From NCBI RefSeq assembly GCF_000179775.1, contig NZ_AEEB01000017.1:434001-498000 (forward strand): a stretch of DNA of 64,000 nt, given 5' to 3'. The stretch is from Ahrensia sp. R2A130 (GTDB lineage Bacteria; Pseudomonadota; Alphaproteobacteria; Rhizobiales; Rhizobiaceae). Positions within the stretch are counted from its first letter, which is position 1. Every line of letters begins with the position of its first letter. Positions 33,594 to 42,384 of this stretch are shown piece after piece. The position numbers and the translations under genes are program-made. The notes beneath the pieces were generated by a model that saw only the letters and a list, made by a program, of their open reading frames with translations, had not been told where the DNA came from and ran no database searches.

Positions 33594-34247
33594 ATGCCTC
33601 TCGACAACCAATTTCACGATGTGCGGTTTCCGACCGACATCGCGCTTCAATCCAGCGGCGGCCCGATGCGGGAGACGCGAATTGTAACGCTCGGCTCAGG
33701 ACGCGAACAGCGCAACCAGCGTTGGGCGCGATCCAGACGCCGGTTCGAAGCGGGGTATGGCGTGAAAGACATGGAGGCTTTGCGCCGTGTCGTTGCTTTC
33801 TACGAAGCAAGGCGTGGACCGCTTCACCCGTTCCGCTATCGCGATCCACTGGACTGGAGCACTGCTGCTGAGGGGCAACCTATAAGCAGCGATGACGAAT
33901 TGTTGGGTGTTGGCGACGGTGTGCAAACTTCGTTCGTGCTTTCGAAGGCCTATGGCGAAGAGGCGACATCAGCCTATCGACGGTCAATCGATCTGCCGAC
34001 ATTGAGCACGCTTGTGATCGCTGTCGATGGTGTTGCGTCAACTCTAGACCAGGACTTCGACGCCGACCTGACACCGGGAACGGTCACCTTTCGGCAAGGG
34101 CATGCTCCGCCTGAGGGAGCCACTGTTACCGCTGGTTTCGAGTTCGACGTTCCGGTGCGGTTCGAGGCTGACGAATTGATGGTCAATCTGGCCGCGTTCA
34201 CCGCAGGCGAGGTGCCGTCCATTCCACTCATGGAGGTTCTGCTGTGA
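33594..34247 (+). CDS. GTA distal tail protein, DUF2460 (gp12)
   Basis: 217 residues of DUF2460/TIGR02217. Landmarks are FPTDIALQSSGGP, GREQRNQRWARSRRRFEAGYGVK, VVAFYEARRGPLHPFRYRDPLDW and the end AFTAGEVPSIPLMEVLL. The protein forms the distal tail ring linking tube to baseplate. Its stop overlaps the GTG start of gp13 (GTGA). Confidence 0.92.
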   Translation: MPLDNQFHDVRFPTDIALQSSGGPMRETRIVTLGSGREQRNQRWARSRRRFEAGYGVKDMEALRRVVAFYEARRGPLHPFRYRDPLDWSTAAEGQPISSDDELLGVGDGVQTSFVLSKAYGEEATSAYRRSIDLPTLSTLVIAVDGVASTLDQDFDADLTPGTVTFRQGHAPPEGATVTAGFEFDVPVRFEADELMVNLAAFTAGEVPSIPLMEVLL

Positions 34248-35125
34248 GAGCGTTTTCACCTGAACTAACAAGCCATCTGTTCAAGGATGCAACGACACTT
34301 TGCACCTGCTGGATCGTTCGACGGCGCGACGGTGCCGTGTTGGGCTTTACCGATCATGATGCACCATTGGATGTTGATGGAACCCGCTGCGAAGCGGCCA
34401 CTGGTTTCGAGCCGACCACGGCAGTAACCGAACTCGGACTGGCACCCGACAACCAGCAGATTGCTGGTGCGCTAAGCGCAGACGCCATTTCCTCTGAAGA
34501 CTTGCAACTTGGCAGATATGATGGAGCAAATGTTGAGGTCTGGTTGGTGAACTGGGCGCGTGCTGATAGTCAAAAACACCATCTTCGCACCTTCATTTTG
34601 GGTGAGGTTGTACGTTCGGGTGCTGCTTTTTCCGCCGAGCTTCGCGCCTTGGCGAGCTTGCTCGACCAACCGATTGGACGAACGTTCAGCCGCAGTTGTG
34701 ATGCAACCGTTGGGGACAGCAGATGCGGTGTCGACCTCTCCGACAGCCGGTTCCGTTTTGAGGCTCAGGTAATATCTGTCACCGATCGCCTAACAGTAGA
34801 AATAATTGACCCGATCAGCTTCGATGACGGCTGGTTCTCAAACGGCAAATTGCGTTGGGTATCGGGGAGGAATTCCGGCACGTCGAGCGAGATTTCCCGT
34901 CACGTCGGCAAACGCATTTCGTTGTGGCAAGCACCCGCGTTTCCACCTTCTTCAGACGATCAATGTGTGCTCACGGCAGGGTGCAACAAGACATTCGCGC
35001 AATGCCGTAACCGTTTTGAAAACGGCGATAACTTTCGCGGTTTTCCCCATATGCCCGGTGGCGATCTTTCGCTTGGCTACGCTGATCGTGACACGCTGCA
35101 TGACGGTTCGCCTCTCGTCGTCTGA
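34244..35125 (+). CDS. GTA baseplate hub protein, DUF2163 (gp13)
   Basis: 293 residues from GTG 34244, the DUF2163 family. The N-terminus LTSHLFKDATTLCTCWIVRRRDG and DAISSEDLQLGRYDGANVEVWLVNW are typical. The C-terminal part has conserved cysteines (SCDATVGDSRCGVDL, LTAGCNKTFAQCRNRF) ending ENGDNFRGFPHMPGGD. The four-cysteine set is where the R. capsulatus structure shows an iron-sulfur cluster in the hub; all four appear retained here. Confidence 0.9.
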   Translation: MRAFSPELTSHLFKDATTLCTCWIVRRRDGAVLGFTDHDAPLDVDGTRCEAATGFEPTTAVTELGLAPDNQQIAGALSADAISSEDLQLGRYDGANVEVWLVNWARADSQKHHLRTFILGEVVRSGAAFSAELRALASLLDQPIGRTFSRSCDATVGDSRCGVDLSDSRFRFEAQVISVTDRLTVEIIDPISFDDGWFSNGKLRWVSGRNSGTSSEISRHVGKRISLWQAPAFPPSSDDQCVLTAGCNKTFAQCRNRFENGDNFRGFPHMPGGDLSLGYADRDTLHDGSPLVV

Positions 35126-35145
35126 TCTACTCTTTAGGAGTTTCT

Positions 35146-35610
35146 ATGAAAAATCATGAAGTGGGCGAGCGCGTCGTTGCAACGGCGCGCCAATGGCTAG
35201 GCACGCCCTACATCCATCAAGCCTCTGTAAAAGGTGTCGGTGCAGATTGTATCGGGCTCATTCGCGGGGTCTGGCGCGAGGTGGAAGGCCAAGAACCACA
35301 GCAACTGCCGAACTATTCTAGCACATGGTCAGATCCCACGGGCCAAGAAGACCTGTTGGTGGCCGGATACACTCACTTTCGTGAAGTGGCATTTGGTGAA
35401 GATCAGCCGGGCGATGTGCTCATTTTCCGTATGCGCCGCGGCTCGGCTGCAAAGCATGCTGGCATTCTGTCGAGCAGCCGTCACTTCATTCATGCTTACG
35501 AAGGCAACACGGTCGTAGAGAGTGCATTATCCTCTTTCTGGTCTGATCGCATAGGCGGTATTTTCCGCTTTCCTTCATCTGTTTGTAGCGATGTGAAGGA
35601 GCCAGACTAA
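35146..35610 (+). CDS. GTA NlpC/P60 cell wall peptidase (gp14)
   Basis: 154-residue NlpC/P60 cysteine peptidase of the phage tail type. Catalytic Cys35 in GADCIGLIRG, His104 in AKHAGIL, and a third polar site at His116 (HAYEG). Expected to sit at the tail tip and cut recipient peptidoglycan during DNA entry. TAGGAG precedes the ATG, and the stop overlaps the gp15 start by one base. Confidence 0.93.
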   Translation: MKNHEVGERVVATARQWLGTPYIHQASVKGVGADCIGLIRGVWREVEGQEPQQLPNYSSTWSDPTGQEDLLVAGYTHFREVAFGEDQPGDVLIFRMRRGSAAKHAGILSSSRHFIHAYEGNTVVESALSSFWSDRIGGIFRFPSSVCSDVKEPD

Positions 35611-38600
35611 TGGCCACACTCGTACTTCAAACCCTTGGCGCAACTGTTGGTACTGCTTTGGGCGGGCCGATTGGTGGTGCGATTGGGAGCGCACTTGGTG
35701 CGACTGCAGGCTCCGCAATAGATCAAAGGCTATTCGGTCCGGGTGACCGAAGTGTTCAGGGCCCGCGTCTGGATTCCGTTCGCATTCTCACGTCGCGAGA
35801 AGGTGCACCAATTGCACGCGCATATGGGCGAACCCGTATCGCGGGTGAAATCATCTGGGCAACGCAGTTGCAAGAAGTGCAGACCGTTCAGCGACAGAAG
35901 AGCGGCGGCAAGGGCAGCGCGCCAAAAACCACCACAACGACGTATACATATCTTGCCAATTTCGCGATCGGTCTGTGCGAAGGGCCGATTGGTGGCGTTG
36001 GCAGAATTTGGGCTGACGGCAAGTTGCTGGAACAAACGGGTGCAACAATCCGGGTTCACAACGGCGATCAGCAGCAGCTTCCCGACAGTCTGATAGAAGC
36101 GAAGCAGGGAAGTGGCGCTGCGCCTGCCTATCGCGGCACGGCATACATTGTGTTCGAGCGACTTGCGCTGGAGCGCTACGGCAACCGCATTCCCCAAATC
36201 TCGGTCGAAGTGCTGAATGCAATTGGTGACGTCGAAAAAAGCCTGCAGGGAGTCAATTTAATTCCGGGGGCGACAGAATTCGGTTACGATACGCAACCGG
36301 TAATTGAACGTGTAGATGCGGTGGAAAGCCGCTCGCTGAACGTCAACCAAACCGTTGCGACGACCGATTTCCTAGCCAGTATAGATGCTTTGCAAGCAAG
36401 TGTTCCAGGGATCGAGCAAGTGGCGCTTGTCGTATCCTGGTTCGGTGATGACTTGAGGGCCGGACAATGTAGCGTGGCACCGCGCGTTGAAGTCCCAGCG
36501 CGCAACATCACGTCCGGCCAAGGATGGTCTGTCGCGGGTATAGGTCGCCAGGATGCACGAACTGTGTCGCAGATTGAAGGTCGACCGGCCTATGGCGGAA
36601 CGCCAAGTGATGGTTCGGTGCTTCGCGCCATCGCCGAATTGAAACGTCGCGGCTTACGTGTGGCTCTCAATCCGTTTGTGCTGATGGATGTTCCTGCTGG
36701 TAATGAACTACCGGCACCGGATGGAAGTGCATCCCAACCGGCCTTTCCGTGGCGGGGTCAAATTACCTGCGATCCGGCTGAGGGTATTGCAGAAACAGTC
36801 AACAAAACCGCCGCCGCTCGTCAGCAGGTTCAATCTTTCGCAAGTCAGAATGAGTGGTCCTATCGCCGCCTGATTCAGCACTACGTTGCGCTCGCTAAAC
36901 TGGCGGGCGGCGTGGATGTGTTTATTATCGGTTCCGAGATGCGTGGGCTAACTCATGTCCGCGATGACAACGATGCTTTTCCCTTCGTGGAAGAACTGCG
37001 GTTTCTTGCAGCCCATGCAAAGCAGGAACTGGGAGCGTCTTGCACCGTCACATATGGTGCTGATTGGAGCGAGTATTTCGGCCATCAACCTGATGATGGT
37101 TCCGGCGATGTATTCTACAACCTTGATCCGCTCTGGGCTGATCCATCAATCGACGCGGTGGGTATCGACAACTATCTGCCGCTGACCGATTGGCGTGATG
37201 CTGGCGATCCGGTTGATGCCTTAAGATCAGTTTCCGATCCAGAATACCTAGCCGCAGGTTTTGCTGGAGGTGAGGGCTTCGACTGGTTTTACGCTTCTGA
37301 AGTAGATCGCAAGGCAGGGCAGCGAACGCCCATCACGGACGGCCTTGGCAAGCCATGGGTTTATCGACCAAAGGACATTCGTTCGTGGTGGGAAAACGAA
37401 CATTATGAGAGGAGAAATGGCACCGAATTAGCTGGCTCTTCATCCTGGGTGCCTGAATCCAAACCCGTCATCTTCACCGAATACGGATGCCCCGCCATTC
37501 ATAACGGGACTAACCAACCTAACGTTTTCTTTGACCCGAAATCCGACCAAAGCAGCTTTCCCTACTTTTCGTCTGGCAGTCGCGATGACGCCGTGCAGCG
37601 CGCGTATTTAAGGGCTACCAACGTCTATTGGAGCAATCTGGACAACAATCCACAATCGACAAGCTTCAACGGTTCGATGGTCGATCTGTCGCGAAGTCAG
37701 GCATGGGCATGGGATGCAAGACCGTTCCCAAATTTCCCACTCGATGACGAACTTTGGAGTGATGGAGCAAACTGGCAGCGCGGCCATTGGTTGAACGGCC
37801 GCATGGGTGGTATCGCCATGGCAGATCTGATTGTTGATCTGTTGCGTCGCAGCGGAATAGAAAACTACGATGTATCGAGGCTGGAAGAAGTTGCCGACGG
37901 TTATATCGTTGCAGAAACCGGCTCGGTTCGTGCCGCAATCGAAGTCCTCATCGAACTTTATGGGTGGGACGTATTCGAAGATGCCGGCGTCTTGAACTTT
38001 GTCTCGCGTGGAATCATCGAACCTGCTCTAATCGGTGATCACGAAATTGCATCGGTTGAGGTTGACCGGGCTCTGGTCGAATACTCCATCGAACAGGAAA
38101 GCGAGTTACCTGCCACGGTCCATCTTCAAGCTATCGACGGTCTTGAAGATTACCAAGAGGTACAGCGCAGCGCGCGCAGGATTGATAGCGCTTCATTGAG
38201 GCAGCAATCTTTTTCTGCCCCGATTGTAGTTGATGCGATGCAGGCAGAGCGACAACTGTTGCGTTGGCTACATGACGGTTGGACGGGAAGGCACTCGGTC
38301 ACATTTGCTTTGCCACGCTGGTATCAGAATCTCACCGTTGGTGATCTCATAACTTTCGCTTCAGACGAGGGCGGTCGGATTTATCGAATTGCGCAGGTTG
38401 AAGAAGGTGATGTGCTGGAGGTCACGGGGCGCGCTACCGAATTTCCACGTCTTACTTCGACGACCGCTGCAGATGAAGTCCGAAAATATTCCAGTCGTAA
38501 CCCAGCCACCAAACCGCTCGTCCGCTTTCTTGATTTACCTGTGTTGCCTATAAGCGCCGGTGCCTCAGGCAACTGGGTTGTTGCGACCAGTCGTCCGTGG

Positions 38601-39443
38601 ACCGGCGCTCTAAGCGCCTTTGCGTCACCAACCTCCATTGACTTCGACTATCGCGGTGCGATTGAGCAACAAGCAACTGTCGGGGAAATACAAGAAGGCG
38701 CAGCGGGTTGCGGTACTATCTCAAGATGGGACGATGCTGCACGGCCCGTCATAACATTGTTCACCGGAACGCTCTCATCTGCGGAAACTACCCAGGTGCT
38801 TGCAGGTGGAAATGCAATAGCTGTGCGCCACCAAGAAGGTTGGGAAATCGTACAGTTCCAACAAGCCGAGCTGGTTGCCGACAGCAGATGGAGACTGTCC
38901 CGCCTGCTACGCGGGCAAGCGGGCACCGAAGCGCTCGCATTGAACCCTTTGCAAGCTGGTCGTGATGTTGTGTTGCTTGATGGCGCGCTAACACCGTTGC
39001 CGATTGCGGACAATGAACTGGGCCTGGCCCTTAATTGGCGCGTTGGCTCGGGTGATAACCCGCTTAGCGACGCGTCTTTTACAGGCGCTTCTTACGTTTC
39101 TGGGTACCGAAGTGTGACGCCGCTTAGTCCCGTCCATCTTAAAATTTCCGGTTCTGAAACCGATGGCTTTTCTACTAGCTGGATAAGGCGGGATCGCAGT
39201 GACGTCGGTGACTGGAATGCGGTCGAAACGGCAATGAGCGAAGTGGAAGAGCGCTACAGCGCGACGTTACTTTTTGCATCAGGTGCTGAAATTACCCACG
39301 ACATACAGCAATCTGAAACAGTGTTTTCTGCTTCTGAAATATCGTCCAAAACTCAGTCAGGCGACAGTGTCTCCGGCTTCCGGGTCGCGCAAATGAGCAC
39401 CAGCTACGGTCTTGGCGACCCTGCATTTCTTACAATCAACTAA
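35610..39443 (+). CDS. GTA tail fibre/host recognition protein with TIM-barrel domain (gp15)
   Basis: 1277 residues, typical of the giant GTA 'megatron'. The N-terminal 30 residues are Gly/Ala-rich and hydrophobic (GGPIGGAIGSALGATAG). A tail-associated region follows to about 400. The GTA TIM-barrel domain (about 430-740) shows FIIGSEMRGLTHVRDD, YGADWSEYFGHQPDDGSGDV and FTEYGCPAIHNGTNQPN. A phage-tail_3 region covers about 790-950 and a beta-rich Rcc01698-like C-terminus follows. It forms the baseplate megatron ring and tip and probably binds the recipient. No frameshift visible. Confidence 0.93.
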   Translation: MATLVLQTLGATVGTALGGPIGGAIGSALGATAGSAIDQRLFGPGDRSVQGPRLDSVRILTSREGAPIARAYGRTRIAGEIIWATQLQEVQTVQRQKSGGKGSAPKTTTTTYTYLANFAIGLCEGPIGGVGRIWADGKLLEQTGATIRVHNGDQQQLPDSLIEAKQGSGAAPAYRGTAYIVFERLALERYGNRIPQISVEVLNAIGDVEKSLQGVNLIPGATEFGYDTQPVIERVDAVESRSLNVNQTVATTDFLASIDALQASVPGIEQVALVVSWFGDDLRAGQCSVAPRVEVPARNITSGQGWSVAGIGRQDARTVSQIEGRPAYGGTPSDGSVLRAIAELKRRGLRVALNPFVLMDVPAGNELPAPDGSASQPAFPWRGQITCDPAEGIAETVNKTAAARQQVQSFASQNEWSYRRLIQHYVALAKLAGGVDVFIIGSEMRGLTHVRDDNDAFPFVEELRFLAAHAKQELGASCTVTYGADWSEYFGHQPDDGSGDVFYNLDPLWADPSIDAVGIDNYLPLTDWRDAGDPVDALRSVSDPEYLAAGFAGGEGFDWFYASEVDRKAGQRTPITDGLGKPWVYRPKDIRSWWENEHYERRNGTELAGSSSWVPESKPVIFTEYGCPAIHNGTNQPNVFFDPKSDQSSFPYFSSGSRDDAVQRAYLRATNVYWSNLDNNPQSTSFNGSMVDLSRSQAWAWDARPFPNFPLDDELWSDGANWQRGHWLNGRMGGIAMADLIVDLLRRSGIENYDVSRLEEVADGYIVAETGSVRAAIEVLIELYGWDVFEDAGVLNFVSRGIIEPALIGDHEIASVEVDRALVEYSIEQESELPATVHLQAIDGLEDYQEVQRSARRIDSASLRQQSFSAPIVVDAMQAERQLLRWLHDGWTGRHSVTFALPRWYQNLTVGDLITFASDEGGRIYRIAQVEEGDVLEVTGRATEFPRLTSTTAADEVRKYSSRNPATKPLVRFLDLPVLPISAGASGNWVVATSRPWTGALSAFASPTSIDFDYRGAIEQQATVGEIQEGAAGCGTISRWDDAARPVITLFTGTLSSAETTQVLAGGNAIAVRHQEGWEIVQFQQAELVADSRWRLSRLLRGQAGTEALALNPLQAGRDVVLLDGALTPLPIADNELGLALNWRVGSGDNPLSDASFTGASYVSGYRSVTPLSPVHLKISGSETDGFSTSWIRRDRSDVGDWNAVETAMSEVEERYSATLLFASGAEITHDIQQSETVFSASEISSKTQSGDSVSGFRVAQMSTSYGLGDPAFLTIN

Positions 39444-39469
39444 TCCGAAACCTATAAAAGGAGATCACT

Positions 39470-39676
39470 ATGACTGAATCTAAACCTTGGTATCTATCCC
39501 GCACAATTTGGGCATCTCTTGTCGCCGTGGCGGCTGCATTGTCGTCGGCATTCGGGCACACGGTTGATGACGGGATGCAAACTCAACTTACTGAAGCTGC
39601 AATGCAGATCGTTGCCGTTGGAGCATCGCTCATCGCCGTGTTTGGAAGGCTGGCAGCCACATCAATCATTGAATGA
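39470..39676 (+). CDS. Holin-like small membrane protein
   Basis: 68 residues. Two hydrophobic segments (about 10-30 and 44-60) flank a short polar turn; the N-terminus TESKPWYLSRTIWASLVAV resembles small phage holin-like proteins of Rhizobiales phages. AAGGAG lies 7 bases before the ATG. It begins 26 bases after gp15. In R. capsulatus the GTA lysis genes are unlinked from the structural cluster, so a linked holin candidate is notable. Function inferred from size, topology and place. Confidence 0.65.
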   Translation: MTESKPWYLSRTIWASLVAVAAALSSAFGHTVDDGMQTQLTEAAMQIVAVGASLIAVFGRLAATSIIE

Positions 39677-39713
39677 CAGTTCCATTGGCGCCTTTGCAGC
39701 GCTGCTTAAATGG

Positions 39714-39887
39714 ATGCTTGATATCCTGCGCCGCCATTGGCGGCGCAGGTTTGAAGCCGAAGGGAGAAAGCGTGCATTGGCCAGAAAGCGGCAGGCTCAG
39801 AAAATCCGTAAGGCTATTCGTGATAGCACTGGGCGCAGCGGCAGTCTCAAGCTGCGCGAAGATGACGGTTTCAAGCGGGATGATTGA
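39714..39887 (+). CDS. Cationic micro-ORF overlapping the lipoprotein gene
   Basis: 57 residues, extremely basic and helical (MLDILRRHWRRRF... then Lys/Arg/Gln/Ala repeats, DDGFKRDD end). It overlaps the lipoprotein gene in another frame over 116 bases. No transmembrane segment is clear, so it does not look like a classic inner-membrane spanin. No good ribosome site. It could be a real small gene of the lysis-like cassette or an open frame shadowing the lipoprotein gene. Confidence 0.35.
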   Translation: MLDILRRHWRRRFEAEGRKRALARKRQAQKIRKAIRDSTGRSGSLKLREDDGFKRDD

Positions 39888-40038
39888 CGACTGCGCGTTG
39901 TTTCAACCAATCATGTGGAGCGCAGCAGATAGTGATGAAACTCTGCGACAAGTACGGGAGCACAATGCGGTTTGGACAAATTTGTGCGGCCCTCGTTCAT
40001 CGACGGTTCAGCTAGAGCCTGCTAACGATACATTATGA
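39772..40038 (+). CDS. Rz1-like small lipoprotein
   Basis: 88 residues from GTG 39772, chosen because AGGGAG stands 5 bases upstream. A basic n-region (SGRLRKSVR) and hydrophobic stretch lead to a lipobox VSSC with Cys28, leaving a 61-residue mature lipoprotein with two further cysteines. The segment DCALFQPIMWSAADSDETL, then REHNAVWTNLCG, resembles the small lipoproteins that accompany phage holins (Rz1-like outer spanins). The open frame extends upstream to ATG 39673, but without ribosome site or signal logic. The next gene starts in the stop codon (ATGA). Confidence 0.65.
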   Translation: MHWPESGRLRKSVRLFVIALGAAAVSSCAKMTVSSGMIDDCALFQPIMWSAADSDETLRQVREHNAVWTNLCGPRSSTVQLEPANDTL

Positions 40039-40256
40039 AAACTCGTATTGCCCTTTCCGCATTATTTGCGTTGACGCTCATCCACGCCACACCCGGTCAT
40101 GCCGATGTGTGCGGGCAAAAGGCTGCTGCCTATGCCGCTAGCTCCGGCGCTAGCGTTCTTGCAGTGCGGGATACCGGCTCTTCATGCCGCGTAACCGTCC
40201 TCATTCCTTCCAGCACTGGTGCGCCGAGGCGTAAAACGGTTACGCTGCGCAAGTAG
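40035..40256 (+). CDS. Small periplasmic protein, FeuN-like
   Basis: 73 residues. A Sec signal peptide (MKTRIALSALFALTLIHATPGHA) is followed by a 49-residue mature domain with two cysteines and a PepSY-like core (SVLAVRDTGSSCRVTVLIPS, then RRKTVTLRK). In Sinorhizobium the small periplasmic protein FeuN is encoded directly before feuP and inhibits the sensor FeuQ. Position, size and export fit that role here, but the match is by context rather than detailed homology. Starts in ATGA overlap with the lysis-like lipoprotein gene. Confidence 0.6.
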   Translation: MKTRIALSALFALTLIHATPGHADVCGQKAAAYAASSGASVLAVRDTGSSCRVTVLIPSSTGAPRRKTVTLRK

Positions 40257-40297
40257 CCACGCTTTCGCTTCAGTCGAAGAAGTAAGGACCATCATGC

Positions 40298-40948
40298 ATG
40301 CGCATTCTTGTCGTTGAAGATGATCGCGATCTCAATCGCCAACTCGTCTCTGCGCTAGAAGAGGCAAGTTACGTGGTGGACTCTGCAAGCGACGGTGAAG
40401 AAGGTCATTTTCTCGGTGATACCGAACCCTATGATGCGGTAATCCTTGATGTAGGCCTTCCTGAACTCGACGGCATTAGCGTGTTGGAGAAATGGCGGCG
40501 GGGCGGGCGATCAATGCCTGTTTTGCTGCTCACCGCCCGCGACCGCTGGAGCGACAAAGTTGCTGGCATTGATGCTGGTGCTGATGACTACGTCGCCAAA
40601 CCATTTCACATGGAAGAGGTCCTTGCCCGCTTACGCGCGCTGATCCGCCGCGCAGCAGGTCATTCCAGTGCAGAGATAGAAATTGGAAAAGTGCTCCTTG
40701 ATACGCGCCAGTCTCGCGTTTTCATGGACGGGACGCCGGTAAAGCTAACGTCCCACGAGTTTCGGCTTCTGTCATATTTGATGCACCACAAGGGTGAAAT
40801 CGTTTCCCGGACCGAGCTCATCGAACATCTATACGATCAGGACTTCGATAAAGATTCCAACACGATTGAGGTCTTCGTCGGCAGGCTGCGCAAGAAACTG
40901 CATAGCGATGTCATCGAGACTGTACGAGGTTTAGGCTACCGCGTTTGA
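40298..40948 (+). CDS. feuP: OmpR/PhoP-family response regulator, FeuP-like
   Basis: 216 residues. The receiver domain has the acidic pocket near residues 8-9 (VVEDDRD), phospho-acceptor Asp in VILDVGLPELDG and Lys in DYVAKPFHMEE. A winged-helix DNA-binding domain follows (LTSHEFRLLSYLMHHKG, SNTIEVFVGRLRKKL, VRGLGYRV). The gene lies directly before a PhoQ-like kinase and the ccm operon, the genomic site of feuPQ in rhizobia, where the pair controls export and osmoadaptation genes. TAAGGA precedes the ATG. Confidence 0.82.
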   Translation: MRILVVEDDRDLNRQLVSALEEASYVVDSASDGEEGHFLGDTEPYDAVILDVGLPELDGISVLEKWRRGGRSMPVLLLTARDRWSDKVAGIDAGADDYVAKPFHMEEVLARLRALIRRAAGHSSAEIEIGKVLLDTRQSRVFMDGTPVKLTSHEFRLLSYLMHHKGEIVSRTELIEHLYDQDFDKDSNTIEVFVGRLRKKLHSDVIETVRGLGYRV

Positions 40949-40980
40949 CGAAAGGCGGCGAGACCCAAACTGTAGGTTCA

Positions 40981-42378
40981 ATGTCGCTGGCACTGCGGCT
41001 AACCTTGTTCATCGGCATGTGGCTTGCTGTTGCGCTTATTCTGACCGGGCTTGTGCTTTCGGCACTATTTGCAGCAAACGCGCGCAACAATTTTCGTGAC
41101 CTATTGCAAGCACATGCGCTTAACATCATTGCGGTAATTAATGTTGGCGATGATGGTCAGTTGAACGGTCTGCCCGATCTTGGCGATCCTCGTTTTCGTC
41201 AACCGCTCTCCGGTTGGTATTGGGCTGTTTCCAAGGCAAATTCCTCTGACGTGTTGCTTCTGCGATCCCCCAATCTTCCTGACACATTTCTCGAAACGGC
41301 CCCGGTTGCCGCTCCACCATTCGATGACCGCTTCAGTAGAAGTTACCGCATGGATGTTGCTGGAATTGGCATGATCCGCAGGCTTGAAAACCAACTGTAT
41401 TTTGGAGAGGGCGACGAACTTTATCAGGTGCTCGTCGCGGGTAATGTGGCGGATGTAAGCGAAGCCATCTTTGAGTTTAATAGCCGCCTCATAGCGGCAT
41501 TTACGGTCCTCGCTATAATTTCCTCTATAGCTTCTTGGTTCATAGTAAGACTGGGTCTTCGCCCGTTGAACCGCACCACCACAGCCTTGGCTGCCCTTCG
41601 CGAAGGACGGTCTGAAACCGTAGAAGGGCCATTTCCTGCTGAAGTTGCACCGCTCACAAAAGAATTGAATGCGTTGCTGGACGCGAACGCTTCGGTGCTA
41701 GAGCGCGCGCGAACCCAAGTCGGCAATCTCGCGCATGCTTTGAAAACACCATTGGCTGTTTTGAAGAATGAAGCCGAGGCCTCCAAGGCTCCAGAAATGC
41801 AGCTAGTCTCGCAGCAGGTCGAGGCGATGACCAACCAAATCGGCACTTATCTGGAGCGGGCAAATATCGCAGCCCAGCGAGGCGTCATCAATTCCCGCAC
41901 TCCAGTCGGACCTCTCGTTGAGCGTATCGTCTCAGTTATGGGCAAACTATTTCCCGATACGAACTTCACCGTGACGAACGAAGCACCTCAGGCATTGTTT
42001 CGAGGTGAGGAGCAGGATCTCGAAGAGGTCTTGGGCAATTTACTCGAGAATGCTGCCCGTTTTGCTGATAGATTGGTCGAAATTTCGGTATCCCCGCATC
42101 ATAAAGATAACGGGCAAATTATCCTGTCTGTCGAAGATGACGGTCCCGGAATGACCGACGATGAAATGAGCGAAGCAACCGCTCGCGGTAAACGGTTCGA
42201 CGAACTCTCAGCCGGTTCAGGCCTCGGCCTATCCATCGTCAGAGATATTGCTTTAGAATATCGAGGAAGCCTGTCTTTGAGCCGAAGCACGAATGGCGGT
42301 TTGCGCGCTGCCGTTTTTCTGCCAAGTGCGGGCGTCACAAAGCCTCCTGAAACTTCGCATTCCAAGAAAGCCGGCTAG
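40981..42378 (+). CDS. feuQ: Sensor histidine kinase, FeuQ/PhoQ-like
   Basis: 465 residues from ATG 40981 (TTG 40945, overlapping the feuP stop, is an alternative). Two transmembrane helices (about 12-35 and 160-183) enclose a periplasmic sensor domain; a HAMP-like linker follows. His252 lies in the PhoQ-type box GNLAHALKTPLAVLKNEAE. The ATPase domain has LGNLLENAARFAD, DDGPGM and GSGLGLSIVRDIALEY. Should phosphorylate FeuP, with the small upstream periplasmic protein as candidate inhibitor. Confidence 0.82.
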   Translation: MSLALRLTLFIGMWLAVALILTGLVLSALFAANARNNFRDLLQAHALNIIAVINVGDDGQLNGLPDLGDPRFRQPLSGWYWAVSKANSSDVLLLRSPNLPDTFLETAPVAAPPFDDRFSRSYRMDVAGIGMIRRLENQLYFGEGDELYQVLVAGNVADVSEAIFEFNSRLIAAFTVLAIISSIASWFIVRLGLRPLNRTTTALAALREGRSETVEGPFPAEVAPLTKELNALLDANASVLERARTQVGNLAHALKTPLAVLKNEAEASKAPEMQLVSQQVEAMTNQIGTYLERANIAAQRGVINSRTPVGPLVERIVSVMGKLFPDTNFTVTNEAPQALFRGEEQDLEEVLGNLLENAARFADRLVEISVSPHHKDNGQIILSVEDDGPGMTDDEMSEATARGKRFDELSAGSGLGLSIVRDIALEYRGSLSLSRSTNGGLRAAVFLPSAGVTKPPETSHSKKAG

Positions 42379-42384
42379 TTCAAG

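Larger units (their letters stand above)
25230..39443 (+). other. RcGTA-like gene transfer agent structural cluster
   Basis: Contiguous one-direction cluster in the gene order of the Rhodobacter capsulatus GTA (g1 to g15): terminases, portal, protease, capsid, connector, adaptors, tail tube, chaperones, short tape measure, distal tail, hub, NlpC/P60 peptidase and giant TIM-barrel protein. There is no integrase, replication module, immunity repressor or attachment site, and it is flanked by conserved chromosomal genes, which distinguishes a GTA from a prophage. GTAs package random host DNA. A small gene equivalent to g3.5 is not seen between portal and protease. All genes appear intact. Confidence 0.92.

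Noticed and set aside
25230-39443. Integrated prophage
   Set aside because: No integrase, repressor, replication genes or attachment repeats; gene content and order match a GTA, and flanks are conserved chromosomal genes.
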